Of a stretch of DNA of 56,697 nt, positions 24,677 through 33,827 are shown piece by piece (the first letter of the stretch is position 1; each line of letters starts with the position of its first letter). Location: the NCBI RefSeq assembly GCF_030732845.1, contig NZ_JASHKA010000031.1, positions 1-56,697 on the forward strand, read 5' to 3'. The position numbers and the translations under genes are program-made. This DNA is from Roseibium sp. MMSF_3544. Lineage in GTDB: Bacteria; Pseudomonadota; Alphaproteobacteria; Rhizobiales; Stappiaceae. The notes below the pieces were generated by a model. That model searched no databases. It saw nothing but the letters and a program-made list of their open reading frames with translations, and had not been told where the DNA came from.

Positions 24677-25909
24677 TTACCGGGTCTTGACGACACCATC
24701 CTCGATCCACTTGTCAAAGACTGCCAAGGCAGCGTCTGTAAAGGCCTGATCGTTAATGTGCGCATTCACTTCTGTCATGGGCACATTTCCCGTAAGCGCT
24801 GTTCTGGCTTCGTCGATGAACGCACTCAATCCGTCAGGGTCAAAGGCCTCTTCACCCTCCCGGTCCCATTCCTCTATACCGCCCAGCGGCAGCAGGAAGT
24901 GAGTGGCGCCCTTGGCGCCTTTCAGGCGCTGAGCAAGTTCCCGCGCCCATTGCCGCCGCTCTTCCTCATTGAAGACCGAACTTTTGATCAAGCGGTTGTG
25001 TTCGTGAAACGGCCGGTCGGCATATTGCTCCGGGATCTCCTGCCAACCCGCGAAATCAACTAGGTCAAGTGCACCGGGCGCGACAATCTGCGGAATGCCG
25101 TATTTGCCCGCGTTGGTCAGCCGGTCCGAGCCGCTGCTGACCAGCGACCCTGCCAGCAGATTGCCGAACTCCTGCAGGCAGAAGTCCATGACGCAGCAGA
25201 ATGCTCCGTTTTTCGCCAGGCTTTCAAAAGCCATGCCGCCCATGCCCGTGGAATGAAACACGGCGACTTCAAAGCCGCGGCTTTCCAGCTCCGGTTTCAG
25301 CGTCTTCATGTATTTCAGGCAACTTGAACCGAGCGAGGTCATGCCGACGAGCGGCTTTTCATTGTCCGGCGGTTGGGCCGCCTTCGCGGCACCCAGCACT
25401 GCACCGGCGGCCTGGGCGAGCGAGGACTTGCAGATGGAATTCAGCCCGTACAGTCCCCCCGCCCACAAGATCATCTGAATGTCCGGAGCCAGTCGCTCAG
25501 GTGGAATGAGCGGCGAGAAACTCACTGTTGAGACGATGAATTTCGGCACACCGAGCGGTAGCGCCTGGGCGCAGTCGAGCGCAAGATCGGTTCCCATGGT
25601 GCCGCCAAGGGCGATCATGCCGTCGATGCGCCCCGCCCGCCAGGCCTCGGCGACGACCTTCGCCGCACCGGCCGACATCACCCGAAACGCCTTGTTCTCG
25701 TCGCCGAGCGCAATGACCTCGTCAATCGTCATCCCGCCAGCCCGGGCGACATCATGTTTCGAAATCGCGGTTGGCTTGTCCGGGTCGCCAAGAACGCTGA
25801 CATCCATGGTCAGAACCTTGCCGCCCTGTTCTTCGATACAGCTCTGGATGAATTCCAGTTCAGCGTTCTTGGTATCGTAGGTACCGATAGAAAGGATTGT
25901 TTTGGTCAT
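24677..25909 (-). CDS. Tm-1-like ATP-binding domain protein (UPF0261)
   Basis: A 410-residue two-domain protein. The N-terminal half begins ILSIGTYDTKNAELEFI with the ALGGTMGTDLAL loop near residue 110. The C-terminal half has VFHSTGMGGMAFE and DRLTNAGKYGIPQIVAPGALDLVDF. The family takes its name from the plant virus-resistance protein Tm-1, whose N-terminal domain binds ATP. In bacteria its genes sit beside PEP-hydrolase-like TIM barrels, absent here. The start at 25909 (GGAG 7 nt upstream) overlaps the kinase gene by 4 nt. It ends the operon. No reaction is known. Confidence 0.88.
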   Translation of the reverse strand: MTKTILSIGTYDTKNAELEFIQSCIEEQGGKVLTMDVSVLGDPDKPTAISKHDVARAGGMTIDEVIALGDENKAFRVMSAGAAKVVAEAWRAGRIDGMIALGGTMGTDLALDCAQALPLGVPKFIVSTVSFSPLIPPERLAPDIQMILWAGGLYGLNSICKSSLAQAAGAVLGAAKAAQPPDNEKPLVGMTSLGSSCLKYMKTLKPELESRGFEVAVFHSTGMGGMAFESLAKNGAFCCVMDFCLQEFGNLLAGSLVSSGSDRLTNAGKYGIPQIVAPGALDLVDFAGWQEIPEQYADRPFHEHNRLIKSSVFNEEERRQWARELAQRLKGAKGATHFLLPLGGIEEWDREGEEAFDPDGLSAFIDEARTALTGNVPMTEVNAHINDQAFTDAALAVFDKWIEDGVVKTR

Positions 25910-26880
25910 GGCGATACTCCCAGGCACCGTGTGGACGGAGCGTTCAATGTCGTCAGGTAGGCGCCAGCAAGCGCGACTGCTTCGGAAATCATGCGTTTGT
26001 TGCGTTGGCGGCCACCTGGTTCTTCAAGACGCGGAATGATCCAGCCGACATAAGTGACTGCTCTTAATGCGAAAAAGAGTTCGAGCTCCGCTGTATCCAG
26101 GGGACGTTCCAGCACATAGCCTTTCAAGAGAGCATCACACAGTTCGGGGAAGTCCGGCTCGTGTCTGTTCTTGATCAGCGCGGTCGCAACGTCGAAAAGG
26201 CGGAAACCGAAGCCGCAATCGTCAAAGTCAATCAGATGAAGCGCCTCCCCGTCGATCATGACATTTTCCCGAACGAGATCAGCGTGGATCAGGCCGAAAT
26301 CTTGCCCGTCTTCGAGATCCCTCAGTCGCTGGTTCGCTTCGGTTCGAAACGTCAGCAACATGCCCCTTTCGTCCGGGGCAAGATCCGGGTTCTCCCAAAA
26401 CCGGCCCCACAAGGGATCGGGTCCAACAAGGGCCTTTGTATCCCAGCGAAGCCTCACAAATCCCTCAGGCGGTTCCCAGCGATCCGAAACCGCATGCATT
26501 CTGGCCATAAGCTGGCCGAGTTTCCGAAAGACGCCGCGACGGTCCGGATGGTTGAGCGGTTCGGCCGTTTTACCGAAGGGAGACCCTTGCAACCAGGTGA
26601 GCATGCTCGCCTGCTGGCCATCCACTTCTCTCAAGAAGTCGCCATTGCCGGATGGAACGGGCGCCGGGACGCTGATGCCGGCGCGGCTGAGTTCCGCCAT
26701 CCACAAAAGCTCAGAGCGCAATTCCTCGCTTGTTCTGAGGCCCGGGCGATGCAGTCGCAGCGCAGTTGTGCGCGTACCGTCGGTGATCTTGAAAACGCGG
26801 TTTTCCCGTTCAGCAATCAGTGAAGCGCGGGCGCGCTCCAGACCCCACAGTGCCAACAGGTTTGAGACAGCGTCATGCAT
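25906..26880 (-). CDS. APH-fold small-molecule kinase (hydroxylysine kinase/homoserine kinase-like)
   Basis: A 324-residue aminoglycoside-phosphotransferase-fold kinase. The catalytic loop is IHADLVRENVMID (about residue 195) with the metal aspartate in LIDFDDCGFG, so it looks active. ATG 26880 overlaps the upstream class-III PLP gene by 8 nt (ATGCATGA), so the two are made together. In vertebrates an APH-fold kinase (HYKK) phosphorylates 5-hydroxylysine and a class-III PLP phospholyase then removes phosphate and ammonia. The gene pairing here mirrors that, which suggests a hydroxylated amine as substrate (inference). Confidence 0.85.
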   Translation of the reverse strand: MHDAVSNLLALWGLERARASLIAERENRVFKITDGTRTTALRLHRPGLRTSEELRSELLWMAELSRAGISVPAPVPSGNGDFLREVDGQQASMLTWLQGSPFGKTAEPLNHPDRRGVFRKLGQLMARMHAVSDRWEPPEGFVRLRWDTKALVGPDPLWGRFWENPDLAPDERGMLLTFRTEANQRLRDLEDGQDFGLIHADLVRENVMIDGEALHLIDFDDCGFGFRLFDVATALIKNRHEPDFPELCDALLKGYVLERPLDTAELELFFALRAVTYVGWIIPRLEEPGGRQRNKRMISEAVALAGAYLTTLNAPSTRCLGVSP

Positions 26881-28180
26881 GGCGCAACGGCGTCGATGCA
26901 AGCACATCGTCCAGTGTCTCAAACAGCAAGTCCGCGTGTTCCTCGGAAAACGGCATGGGTGGCCTGATCTTGAGGGTGTTCTTGTACCGGCCGAGCTTGC
27001 TCAGAATGATACCGCGCCGGCGCATCTCATTGACGATACTGTCAGCAAACCCGGTTGCCGGTTCTCGACTTTCGCGGTCGAGGACGAACTCGGCACCAAA
27101 CACCATCCCGCTTTGGCGCACATCGCCGATGACCGGGTATTTTTCCGCCAGCGCCAACAACCGTTCATGAGCGAGAGCACCGATCTTGAGCGCATTAGCC
27201 TGAAGATCCCGGTCCTCGAGTTCCTCCAGAACAGCCATGGCCGCAGCGCAGGAAACCGGATTGCCACCGAATGTATTGAAGTAGCGGAAGGCATTGCGGA
27301 ACCGGGCCATGATCTCCGGTGTGGTCACGAGACCGGCAACCGGGTGGCCATTGCCCATGGGTTTTCCCATTGTTACGACATCCGGCACGACGCCCTGTTT
27401 CTGGTGCGCCCAGAAATGCGTTCCGCACCGGCCAAAACCGGACTGGACCTCATCGCAGATCAGGAGGCCACCAGCCTTTCTGGCAACCTCGGCGGCAGGC
27501 TGAAGCCAGCCCTTGTCCTGGGTGGGAAACCCTTCGTTGAGAAAGAGCGGACACACGATCAGGGCGGCAAACCCGATCCCGGCTTCCTCGAGATCCTGAA
27601 TGGCTGCCTGAACGTTTTGCGCAAACCGCTCTCCGCGCGGGTCCTCGATCCGATAGCTGTCCGGAGCTTCCACATGGCGAATATAGTCTCCGAGCCCGAA
27701 ACCGACTTCCGGCACGTTGCTTCTGGAAAGATGGCTGACCAGGGTGGTGTTGCCGTGATAGGTCGCATCTGTTGCGACGATCCCGCGCTTTCCGGTCATC
27801 GCCTCGGCCATCCTGAGCGCAATGTCATTTGCCTCGGACCCTGAACAGGTGAGGATCGCGGTCGACAATGTCTCATCAAACGTGCGGGTCAGCTTCCCGA
27901 CATAGTCGAGGATACCCTCGTGCAGATATCGGGTGTGCGTGTTCAAGCGGGCCGCCTGGCGAGAGATCGCCTCAACGACACGTGGGTTGCAATGACCGAC
28001 ATGCGGCACATTGTTGTAGCAATCCAGATATCTGCGGCCGTCAGCATCCCAAAGCCAGACGCCCTCTCCTTTCACGAAATGAACCGGGTCGTCGTAAAAG
28101 GTGGAAACGTTCGGCCCCAAAAGCCGGGTCCGCCGGGAGAGCAGCTCCTTTCGCGCCTCCGCTGCTTGATGAATGGTCAT
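26873..28180 (-). CDS. Class-III PLP enzyme, ammoniophospholyase-like (ETNPPL/PHYKPL/AGXT2 group)
   Basis: A 435-residue fold-type I PLP enzyme. It has NNVPHVGHCNPRVVEAI, the cofactor phosphate loop SGSEANDIALRMA, the PLP aspartate in ICDEVQSGFGR and the Schiff-base lysine in VTMGKPMGNGHPVAG. Recalled from memory, the vertebrate phospholyases acting on phosphohydroxylysine and phosphoethanolamine show the same NVxHVGHC, LNTxxRYLH, MGKxxGNGHPVA and YFNTFGGxPVSC blocks, unlike typical omega-transaminases. With a coupled kinase and an aldehyde dehydrogenase, elimination of phosphate and ammonia to give an aldehyde is the favoured reading. Ordinary transamination is the alternative. Start 28180 chosen at MTIHQ. 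Confidence 0.85.
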   Translation of the reverse strand: MTIHQAAEARKELLSRRTRLLGPNVSTFYDDPVHFVKGEGVWLWDADGRRYLDCYNNVPHVGHCNPRVVEAISRQAARLNTHTRYLHEGILDYVGKLTRTFDETLSTAILTCSGSEANDIALRMAEAMTGKRGIVATDATYHGNTTLVSHLSRSNVPEVGFGLGDYIRHVEAPDSYRIEDPRGERFAQNVQAAIQDLEEAGIGFAALIVCPLFLNEGFPTQDKGWLQPAAEVARKAGGLLICDEVQSGFGRCGTHFWAHQKQGVVPDVVTMGKPMGNGHPVAGLVTTPEIMARFRNAFRYFNTFGGNPVSCAAAMAVLEELEDRDLQANALKIGALAHERLLALAEKYPVIGDVRQSGMVFGAEFVLDRESREPATGFADSIVNEMRRRGIILSKLGRYKNTLKIRPPMPFSEEHADLLFETLDDVLASTPLRHA

Positions 28181-28194
28181 GGTGCCTGGCTCCG

Positions 28195-29682
28195 TCAAAG
28201 CTGGATCCACGCAGTCTTGAGATCATGGTACTTGTCGAGCGCATGCAGGGACTTGTCATGCCCGTTGCCGGACTGCTTCACACCGCCAAGAGGAACAGTC
28301 AGATCTGCGCCGCCATAGGTGTTTACGTGAATGACGCCGGCGCGTATGGCCGCGATCATGCGGTGCGTCCGCCCGAGATTTCCGGTCCAGACACCGGCCG
28401 CCAACCCGAACTCCGTTCCGTTTGCGAGCCGGATGGCATCTTCTTCGTCCTTGAACGGTGTCACAGCGAGCACCGGTCCGAAAACTTCCTTTTGTGCCAG
28501 CGTGTCCGTTGGCTTGACGTTGGTCATCACGGTCGGCTGCATGTAGTAGCCGCCCGTTTCCTTCAAGATCCGCTCACCGCCGGTGCGCCGGTCCGCTCCT
28601 TCAGCTTCTGCAGTTCCAACGAAACCGAGATCGGCTTCAAGCTGGACAAGACTGTGCACGGCGCCGATCTGAGAGGTCTGTTCGAGCGGATCACCGACGC
28701 GGAAGGCTTCGGCGTGGGTGCAGATCTCGGAAACGAACGCGTCGTGAATATCTTCCTGGACGAGCAGCCGGGATCCGGCGACGCAAACCTGGCCGGAGTT
28801 TCTGAAAATACCGGCGGCTGATACCTTGGCGGCCTGGGCAAGGTCCGGTGCGTCGCTAAAGACGATATTCGGCGACTTGCCGCCAAGTTCCAGGTAACAC
28901 CGCTTGAGATTGGAGGCCGCTGAATAATTCAGGAGGCGGCGTCCTGTTGTCCCTGATCCGGTAAAGACCAGCACGTCAACATCCATCGACAACGCAAGGG
29001 CTTCCCCGACGACCGCTCCAGGGCCATTCACGATGTTGAAGACGCCGTCCGGGACACCCGCTTCGCTTGCGAGTTCCGCGATTCTGAGCAGGGACAGGGA
29101 CGCCGTTTCGGCAGGCTTGAGCACAAGAGAATTTCCGGCGGCAAGCGCCGGGGCAATTTTCCAGGCACCGATCATCAGCGGAAAATTCCAGGGAACGATG
29201 GCTCCGACGACACCCACCGGGGCATGGTGGACAAGGCCAAGAACGTTCGGAGCCGTCGGTGCGATTTCGCCGTAGACCTTGTCTATGGCTTCGGCGTAGT
29301 AGCGGAAGGTGCCCGCAGCGGACAAGGCCTCCGCCTTGTAGGCCATGTTGATTTCCGTGCCGTTGTCGCGCACCCCCAGAACCGTTAGCGCCAGGGCATC
29401 GCGCTCGATCAGTTCGGCGAGCCTCAGCAGCACTTTCTTGCGATGCGCCGGAGCCGTTTTCGACCAGCGGCCATCCTCGAACGCGATCCGTGCGGACGCG
29501 ATTGCCCGGTTCATGTCGGCGGCGGTGCCGGATGCCAGTCCGCACAGACGCTTGCCATCGATCGGTGAAACGACGTCCAGTAAGTCGCCTGTCTCCGAGG
29601 GCATCCTCTGGCCATCAATAAAATGGCCCTGATCCGGAACCACTGTTTTCCGGAGCACATCGATTGCGCCCTGATCAAGCAT
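28195..29682 (-). CDS. NAD(P)-dependent aldehyde dehydrogenase
   Basis: A 495-residue ALDH. It has the oxyanion/NAD block VVGAIVPWNFPLMIGAWKIAPAL, the general base glutamate in LELGGKSPNIV and the catalytic cysteine in NSGQVCVAGSRL, then KEVFGPVLAV. I start at ATG 29682 (AAAGGTG 8 nt upstream). The open frame to 29985 runs into the tctA gene. It closely resembles betaine/aminobutyraldehyde-type dehydrogenases. In this operon it probably oxidises the aldehyde released by the PLP enzyme 14 nt downstream. Confidence 0.93.
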   Translation of the reverse strand: MLDQGAIDVLRKTVVPDQGHFIDGQRMPSETGDLLDVVSPIDGKRLCGLASGTAADMNRAIASARIAFEDGRWSKTAPAHRKKVLLRLAELIERDALALTVLGVRDNGTEINMAYKAEALSAAGTFRYYAEAIDKVYGEIAPTAPNVLGLVHHAPVGVVGAIVPWNFPLMIGAWKIAPALAAGNSLVLKPAETASLSLLRIAELASEAGVPDGVFNIVNGPGAVVGEALALSMDVDVLVFTGSGTTGRRLLNYSAASNLKRCYLELGGKSPNIVFSDAPDLAQAAKVSAAGIFRNSGQVCVAGSRLLVQEDIHDAFVSEICTHAEAFRVGDPLEQTSQIGAVHSLVQLEADLGFVGTAEAEGADRRTGGERILKETGGYYMQPTVMTNVKPTDTLAQKEVFGPVLAVTPFKDEEDAIRLANGTEFGLAAGVWTGNLGRTHRMIAAIRAGVIHVNTYGGADLTVPLGGVKQSGNGHDKSLHALDKYHDLKTAWIQL

Positions 29683-29696
29683 TGCTGTCACCTTTG

Positions 29697-31211
29697 CTAT
29701 GTCGATGTTTCTGTGCTGCCTGACATTTCCTGTTCGCGCTTTTCTTTCTGCTCCCTGATCACGGTTCGAACATGCAGGACCAGAATGAGCAGGATCATCG
29801 CAAACAGGATGGCGGCGATCGGCCGGTCGACGAAATCGAGCGGTGATTTCACCCGTGCCATGGCGCTGCGGAGCTTCACTTCCATGATGCCGCCGAGCAC
29901 CATTCCGAGAATGATGGGAACGATCGGCAGATTGAGCCGCTTCAGGATCAGGCCGAAGACACCGAATGCGGATGCGATGGCACAATCGGTGATCGAGTTG
30001 CGCAGCGAATAGACGCCGACAAAGGACAGCGTCAAGATCATCACACCAAGGAAGCGGGTCGGGATCTGAATGATCTTCAACAGAAGGTTTGTCGACGACA
30101 ACAGGAAAGCCAGGACAATGACGTTCAGCATGATCAGCGCGATGTAGATCGCGATCACGAAATCGAGCTGTCCCTGAAAGAGCTGTGGACCCGGAATGAC
30201 GTTGTGAACATAAAACACTGACAGCATCATCGCGGTCAGGGCTTCCCCAGGAATTCCGAGCGCCAGCAGCGGGATCATCGCTGCTCCCGGGACCGCATTG
30301 TTTGCCGCCTCCGACGCAACGAGCCCCTCGGGAGATCCGTTGCCGAAGTCGTCCGGTGTCTTCGAGGTCTTCTGGGCATATGTGTAGGACAGGAATTGGG
30401 CGGTGAACTCGCCGACGCCCGGGATCATGCCCATCAGCACGCCGAGACTTGAGGAGACCGAGGCGATCCGCTTGAAGCGGAACAACTCGCTGAGGCCGGA
30501 GAAGAGATTGCCGTCCACATGCGCCTTGCCGGGCTTGTGGTCCTTGTCGACCAGCAGCAGCAACGCCTGGGAAATTGCGAACAGGCCGAGTACGACGACG
30601 ATCAGATTGATCCCCGACGTCAGCCAGGTCATGTCGAAGGTGAAGCGCTTGGTGTATTTGACCGGCTCAAGCCCGATGGTGCTCAGGAAAATGCCGAAGG
30701 ACGCCAGCATGCCCGCGGCAAAGACCTGTCCGCGATGCGCCAGGACGACAAGAATGATGCCGAGAAGGGCTGCCAGAAAGATCTCGCGACTGCCGAAATG
30801 CGGGGCGATCATGGCCAGCAACGGCGACAGCAGGATCAGGCAGACGACAGAGAAAATCCCACCGAAAAACGAAGCGGAATAGGCCAGAGACAACGCCCGG
30901 TGCCCTTCGCCGCGCTTTGTCATCGGATAGCCGTCATAGGTCGTCAGCGCATTGACCGCCGTCCCTGGCGTGTTGATCAGGATGGCCGGGATGGCGCCGC
31001 CATACATGGACGAGCCATAAACGCCAAGCATCAGCGTCAGGCCAACGATCGGTTCGAAGGCAAAAGTTGCCGGAAGCAGAATGGCGATTGCGACTGCGGC
31101 GCCTACTCCGGGCAACGCCCCGATGATCACACCACCGATCGAGCCGAGCAGAAGGGCGACCAGAACCTGCCACTGGGCCAAAATGGAAATGCTTGAAAGA
31201 ACCGTTTCCAT
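29697..31211 (-). CDS. tctA: Tripartite tricarboxylate transporter large permease, TctA
   Basis: A 504-residue membrane protein with about 11-12 helices and the TctA signature GALPGVGAAVAIAILLPATF near residue 35 plus MYGGAIPAILINTPGTAVNA. It forms the channel of a TTT transporter with TctB and the binding protein TctC. TTT systems carry citrate and many other carboxylates or amino-acid-like compounds, so the name does not fix the substrate. Confidence 0.95.
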   Translation of the reverse strand: METVLSSISILAQWQVLVALLLGSIGGVIIGALPGVGAAVAIAILLPATFAFEPIVGLTLMLGVYGSSMYGGAIPAILINTPGTAVNALTTYDGYPMTKRGEGHRALSLAYSASFFGGIFSVVCLILLSPLLAMIAPHFGSREIFLAALLGIILVVLAHRGQVFAAGMLASFGIFLSTIGLEPVKYTKRFTFDMTWLTSGINLIVVVLGLFAISQALLLLVDKDHKPGKAHVDGNLFSGLSELFRFKRIASVSSSLGVLMGMIPGVGEFTAQFLSYTYAQKTSKTPDDFGNGSPEGLVASEAANNAVPGAAMIPLLALGIPGEALTAMMLSVFYVHNVIPGPQLFQGQLDFVIAIYIALIMLNVIVLAFLLSSTNLLLKIIQIPTRFLGVMILTLSFVGVYSLRNSITDCAIASAFGVFGLILKRLNLPIVPIILGMVLGGIMEVKLRSAMARVKSPLDFVDRPIAAILFAMILLILVLHVRTVIREQKEKREQEMSGSTETST

Positions 31212-31218
31212 CGTCGCC

Positions 31219-31758
31219 TCACAGGTAGGTCAGCGCAAAGGCCTTGAGAGGATCGGGAAGAGCCTCGTAAATCTGACCGGCTGGAATTTTCACTTGAAGA
31301 AACGCCCGGAAAATCACCGCGACGCACACGGCGAACAAGCTCGCAAAAGCTATGAAACGCGGCGACGCGAGACCGACACGAACGGTCAGAAAACACGTGA
31401 ACAGGACAGTTGACGGCAGATATCCCAGCAAAGGCACGACCGCGACATAAAGCAGAAAATACAGCACGAATTCCAGCGATCGCAGCCAGAACAGGACTTC
31501 AAACCACCTTCCCAGCATGCGTGGAGAACACACGGAACCGATGAAATGCAGGAGCGCGAACAGCGTCATGAAGATCAGTGACGCAGCCGGCCAGAAGCGC
31601 GGTTGCGCGAACCATTTCGTGCGCTTCACCCAGGACGTCTCACCGTAGATCTGCGTCAGCAGAAAGATGGAAAACGCCAGGAAAACAATCGCGAAAACAA
31701 GGTCGCCGGGGTGTCTGTGCCGCCGGAACAATTCCTGAAATGTCTTGAGGTGTGCCAT
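31219..31758 (-). CDS. tctB: Tripartite tricarboxylate transporter small permease, TctB
   Basis: A 179-residue protein with four helices (about residues 18-35, 55-75, 90-120 and 135-155), the usual TctB size and layout, with DLVFAIVFLAFSIFLL at the N-terminal membrane entry. Seven nucleotides before tctA. Confidence 0.9.
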   Translation of the reverse strand: MAHLKTFQELFRRHRHPGDLVFAIVFLAFSIFLLTQIYGETSWVKRTKWFAQPRFWPAASLIFMTLFALLHFIGSVCSPRMLGRWFEVLFWLRSLEFVLYFLLYVAVVPLLGYLPSTVLFTCFLTVRVGLASPRFIAFASLFAVCVAVIFRAFLQVKIPAGQIYEALPDPLKAFALTYL

Positions 31759-31781
31759 TGGTCCCGACCCTTGCGCTGCAG

Positions 31782-31813
31782 GGCCGGATGGCGCTTTGAA
31801 ACGCCACCCGGCC
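31782..31813 (-). other. Stem-loop between tctC and tctB
   Basis: GGCCGG-a-TGGCG pairs with CGCCA-c-CCGGCC around an 8-nt loop: an 11-bp stem with one mismatch. No U-run. It is the third strong hairpin placed right after a binding-protein gene in this window. Confidence 0.6.
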
Positions 31814-31824
31814 GGACCTTCGCC

Positions 31825-32760
31825 TTACTCGCCGAGCAGTTCGGAGATCTTTCCATTGACCTCTTTGTCGGATGCGATCTGCGCATTGGACGCATCTGCA
31901 TCCTGCCAGTAGATCAGAACGCCGGTTTCGCCGATCAGATTTTGCGCTTCCGGCTTTTCAAGAGCCGCCTTGGCAGCAGCCTCGATCTTCTCGCGTGCGT
32001 CAGCCGGGACATCCTTGTGAACAAAGAGGCCGTTCCACAGCGCAACGTTCAGGTCCGGGTTGATCTCTGAAACCCTCGGCACATCGGGAATGATGGAGAT
32101 CCGCTCCGTGCCAATGCTGGCAAGGATCTTCAAATCGTCCTTGCACGGGAAGATCTGCTGCAATGTCGTGTTGATCACGTCCACATCGCCCGACGCCAGC
32201 GTGTTGCAGTTCAACTCATCGAACGCTGCATCGCTGCCAAATTCGAAATCGGAGGACGCAGCCAGTGCAAGCGTAATCCGGGTTGGCGGCAAGACCGAAC
32301 CGAAGTGACCGAGGGCAACATCGTTCTCCTTGGCGTAGGCCACCAGCTCTTCCCAGTTGGAATAAGGAGCATCAGCGCCCGCGGCAATCACGAACGGATA
32401 GGTCATGAAAATGCCGATCGGCTCGAACGGATTGGGTGTCAGCTCCGGAATTCCGATGAGTTCGCCTGCGATCGGCACTGCCGGGACGAAAGACCCGATG
32501 GTGTAGCCGTCAGCAGGAGCGGTCGCGACTTCCACGGCACCCGGGAACGGGCCACCGCCACCGCCCGGCTTGTTCACGACAGCCGCCGGAACGCCGTACA
32601 TTTCCTGAAATTCGTCGGCGATCAGCCGTGTCAGAACATCTTCCAGGTCACCTGGAGGCCAGGGAACGATGAAGGAAACGGGCTTTTCGGGATAGTCCGC
32701 CAAAGCAGCCGTCACACTCATCAGGCTTGCCGCAGTCAGGGCAATCGCATGCTTTCTCAT
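31825..32760 (-). CDS. tctC: Tripartite tricarboxylate transporter substrate-binding protein, TctC/Bug type
   Basis: A 311-residue secreted protein. ATG 32760 has GAGGG 8 nt upstream. The signal peptide is about residues 1-21 (ending TAALA), and the mature chain starts DYPEKPVSFIVPWPPGD, the Bug-family N-terminus; the usual GG of PWPPGG is GD here. The VVNKPGGGGG loop and a mid FGSVLP segment are also present. It captures the substrate for TctAB and is the first gene of this minus-strand operon. Confidence 0.93.
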   Translation of the reverse strand: MRKHAIALTAASLMSVTAALADYPEKPVSFIVPWPPGDLEDVLTRLIADEFQEMYGVPAAVVNKPGGGGGPFPGAVEVATAPADGYTIGSFVPAVPIAGELIGIPELTPNPFEPIGIFMTYPFVIAAGADAPYSNWEELVAYAKENDVALGHFGSVLPPTRITLALAASSDFEFGSDAAFDELNCNTLASGDVDVINTTLQQIFPCKDDLKILASIGTERISIIPDVPRVSEINPDLNVALWNGLFVHKDVPADAREKIEAAAKAALEKPEAQNLIGETGVLIYWQDADASNAQIASDKEVNGKISELLGE

Positions 32761-32818
32761 AATCAAGTCCCTCATCTGGTGGTTATCCGCCGGGCTTTGT
32801 GCCGGTCTCGATTTTTTT

Positions 32819-32832
32819 ATTTGCTATGTTAA
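32819..32832. promoter_or_regulatory. 14-mer shared with the hpaF operator, tctC/iclR promoter region
   Basis: ATTTGCTATGTTAA is identical (opposite orientation) to the left arm of the candidate HpaR operator at 39770-39783. It lies 59 nt upstream of tctC in an AT-rich divergent promoter. The second palindrome arm is missing, so it would be a half-site. It may mark cross-regulation or a copied promoter fragment. Confidence 0.5.
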
Positions 32833-32905
32833 TAATTGTCATATTAAATAATGTTCTGTCAACCTCCAATCGAACGGCGGATGGGATTGTGTTGCACTCA
32901 GAGAC

Positions 32906-32922
32906 GGTTCATATAATGAACC
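32906..32922. promoter_or_regulatory. Candidate IclR operator
   Basis: GGTTCAT-ata-ATGAACC is a perfect 7-3-7 palindrome between tctC and iclR, 87 nt before the iclR start. IclR proteins bind short palindromes of this size in divergent promoters (known for the family). Binding here is inferred. Confidence 0.6.
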
Positions 32923-33008
32923 CTAGGTATCAAATAAATATTGTTTCATTTGTAACTATCTGTCAAGATAAATGCGACTCAACGATCGCGGCAACACCGC
33001 GGCGAGAC

Positions 33009-33827
33009 ATGAAACGGCAATCGACACGGACCGGGCAATCGATGGGAACGATCACCAAAGCGCTCAATTTGCTGAACTTTTTTTCTCCAGGCCGCGCTGA
33101 GATCGGCCTGACCGAGTTCAGGACCCTGTCCGGTCAGGACAAAGCCACGGTGCACCGTCATCTCATTGAACTTGCTGCAAACGGCTTCCTTGAACAGAAC
33201 CCCGAGACGCGCGGATACAGACTTGGACCCGCAATTCTGCGTCTTGCCGCAGTCCGCGAACGCCTGTTTCCGGCAAGATCCATCGTCGCACCGCTGGTGG
33301 AAGCGCTGGCGTCGGAACTCGGCGAGCTTGTGCATGTGTCTCTTCGCGAAGGCACGCACATGTCGCCCCTATTCCACCATGACGCCCTCATTCACGGCAC
33401 ACGGGTCTACTTCGACGAGGCGGAACTGTTGCCGTTGCATGCGACCGCGTCAGGTCTAGCGATGCTCGCCTTTGGACCGGAGCACTTGCTGCCGGAGGTG
33501 CTCAAGTCGTCGCTTTCGGCGTCGACGGAGTTCACAATAACCGATCCCGGAACTCTGGAAGAGGTCGTTGCAGGGGTGCGCGAGGACGGTATCGCCTTTG
33601 TCGACCAGGGATTTGAAGCGCATGTTTCCTCGTTCGCGGCGCCTCTGTTTGCGGATCAGCCAGAGGCGGTCGGAACGATTGCCGTCGCCGCGCCAACGAT
33701 GCGCATGACCGACGATCTGAAACGCAAAATCAAATCGGCCCTCCCGAGGACTGCGCACGTCGTCACCGAGCAACTGGGCGGTGTCGTTCCCGTCGATCTC
33801 AGAAGGATCTGGTCTGATGCCGCGTGA
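33009..33827 (+). CDS. IclR-family transcriptional regulator
   Basis: A 272-residue regulator. Residues about 12-75 form a winged helix with TITKALNLLNFFSPG and TVHRHLIELAANGFLEQ. The remainder is the IclR effector domain with LPLHATASGLAMLAF and a late GIAFVDQGFEAHVSSFAAP. The true start is ATG 33009, since the upstream open frame holds only AT-rich promoter. It is divergent from the tctC operon and probably represses it until the substrate or a product binds. It overlaps the next gene by 11 nt. Confidence 0.92.
   Translation: MKRQSTRTGQSMGTITKALNLLNFFSPGRAEIGLTEFRTLSGQDKATVHRHLIELAANGFLEQNPETRGYRLGPAILRLAAVRERLFPARSIVAPLVEALASELGELVHVSLREGTHMSPLFHHDALIHGTRVYFDEAELLPLHATASGLAMLAFGPEHLLPEVLKSSLSASTEFTITDPGTLEEVVAGVREDGIAFVDQGFEAHVSSFAAPLFADQPEAVGTIAVAAPTMRMTDDLKRKIKSALPRTAHVVTEQLGGVVPVDLRRIWSDAA

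Noticed and set aside
26258..27844. 528-codon plus-strand open frame
   Set aside because: Lies opposite the kinase and PLP-enzyme genes, both with complete catalytic motifs; low-complexity shadow translation.
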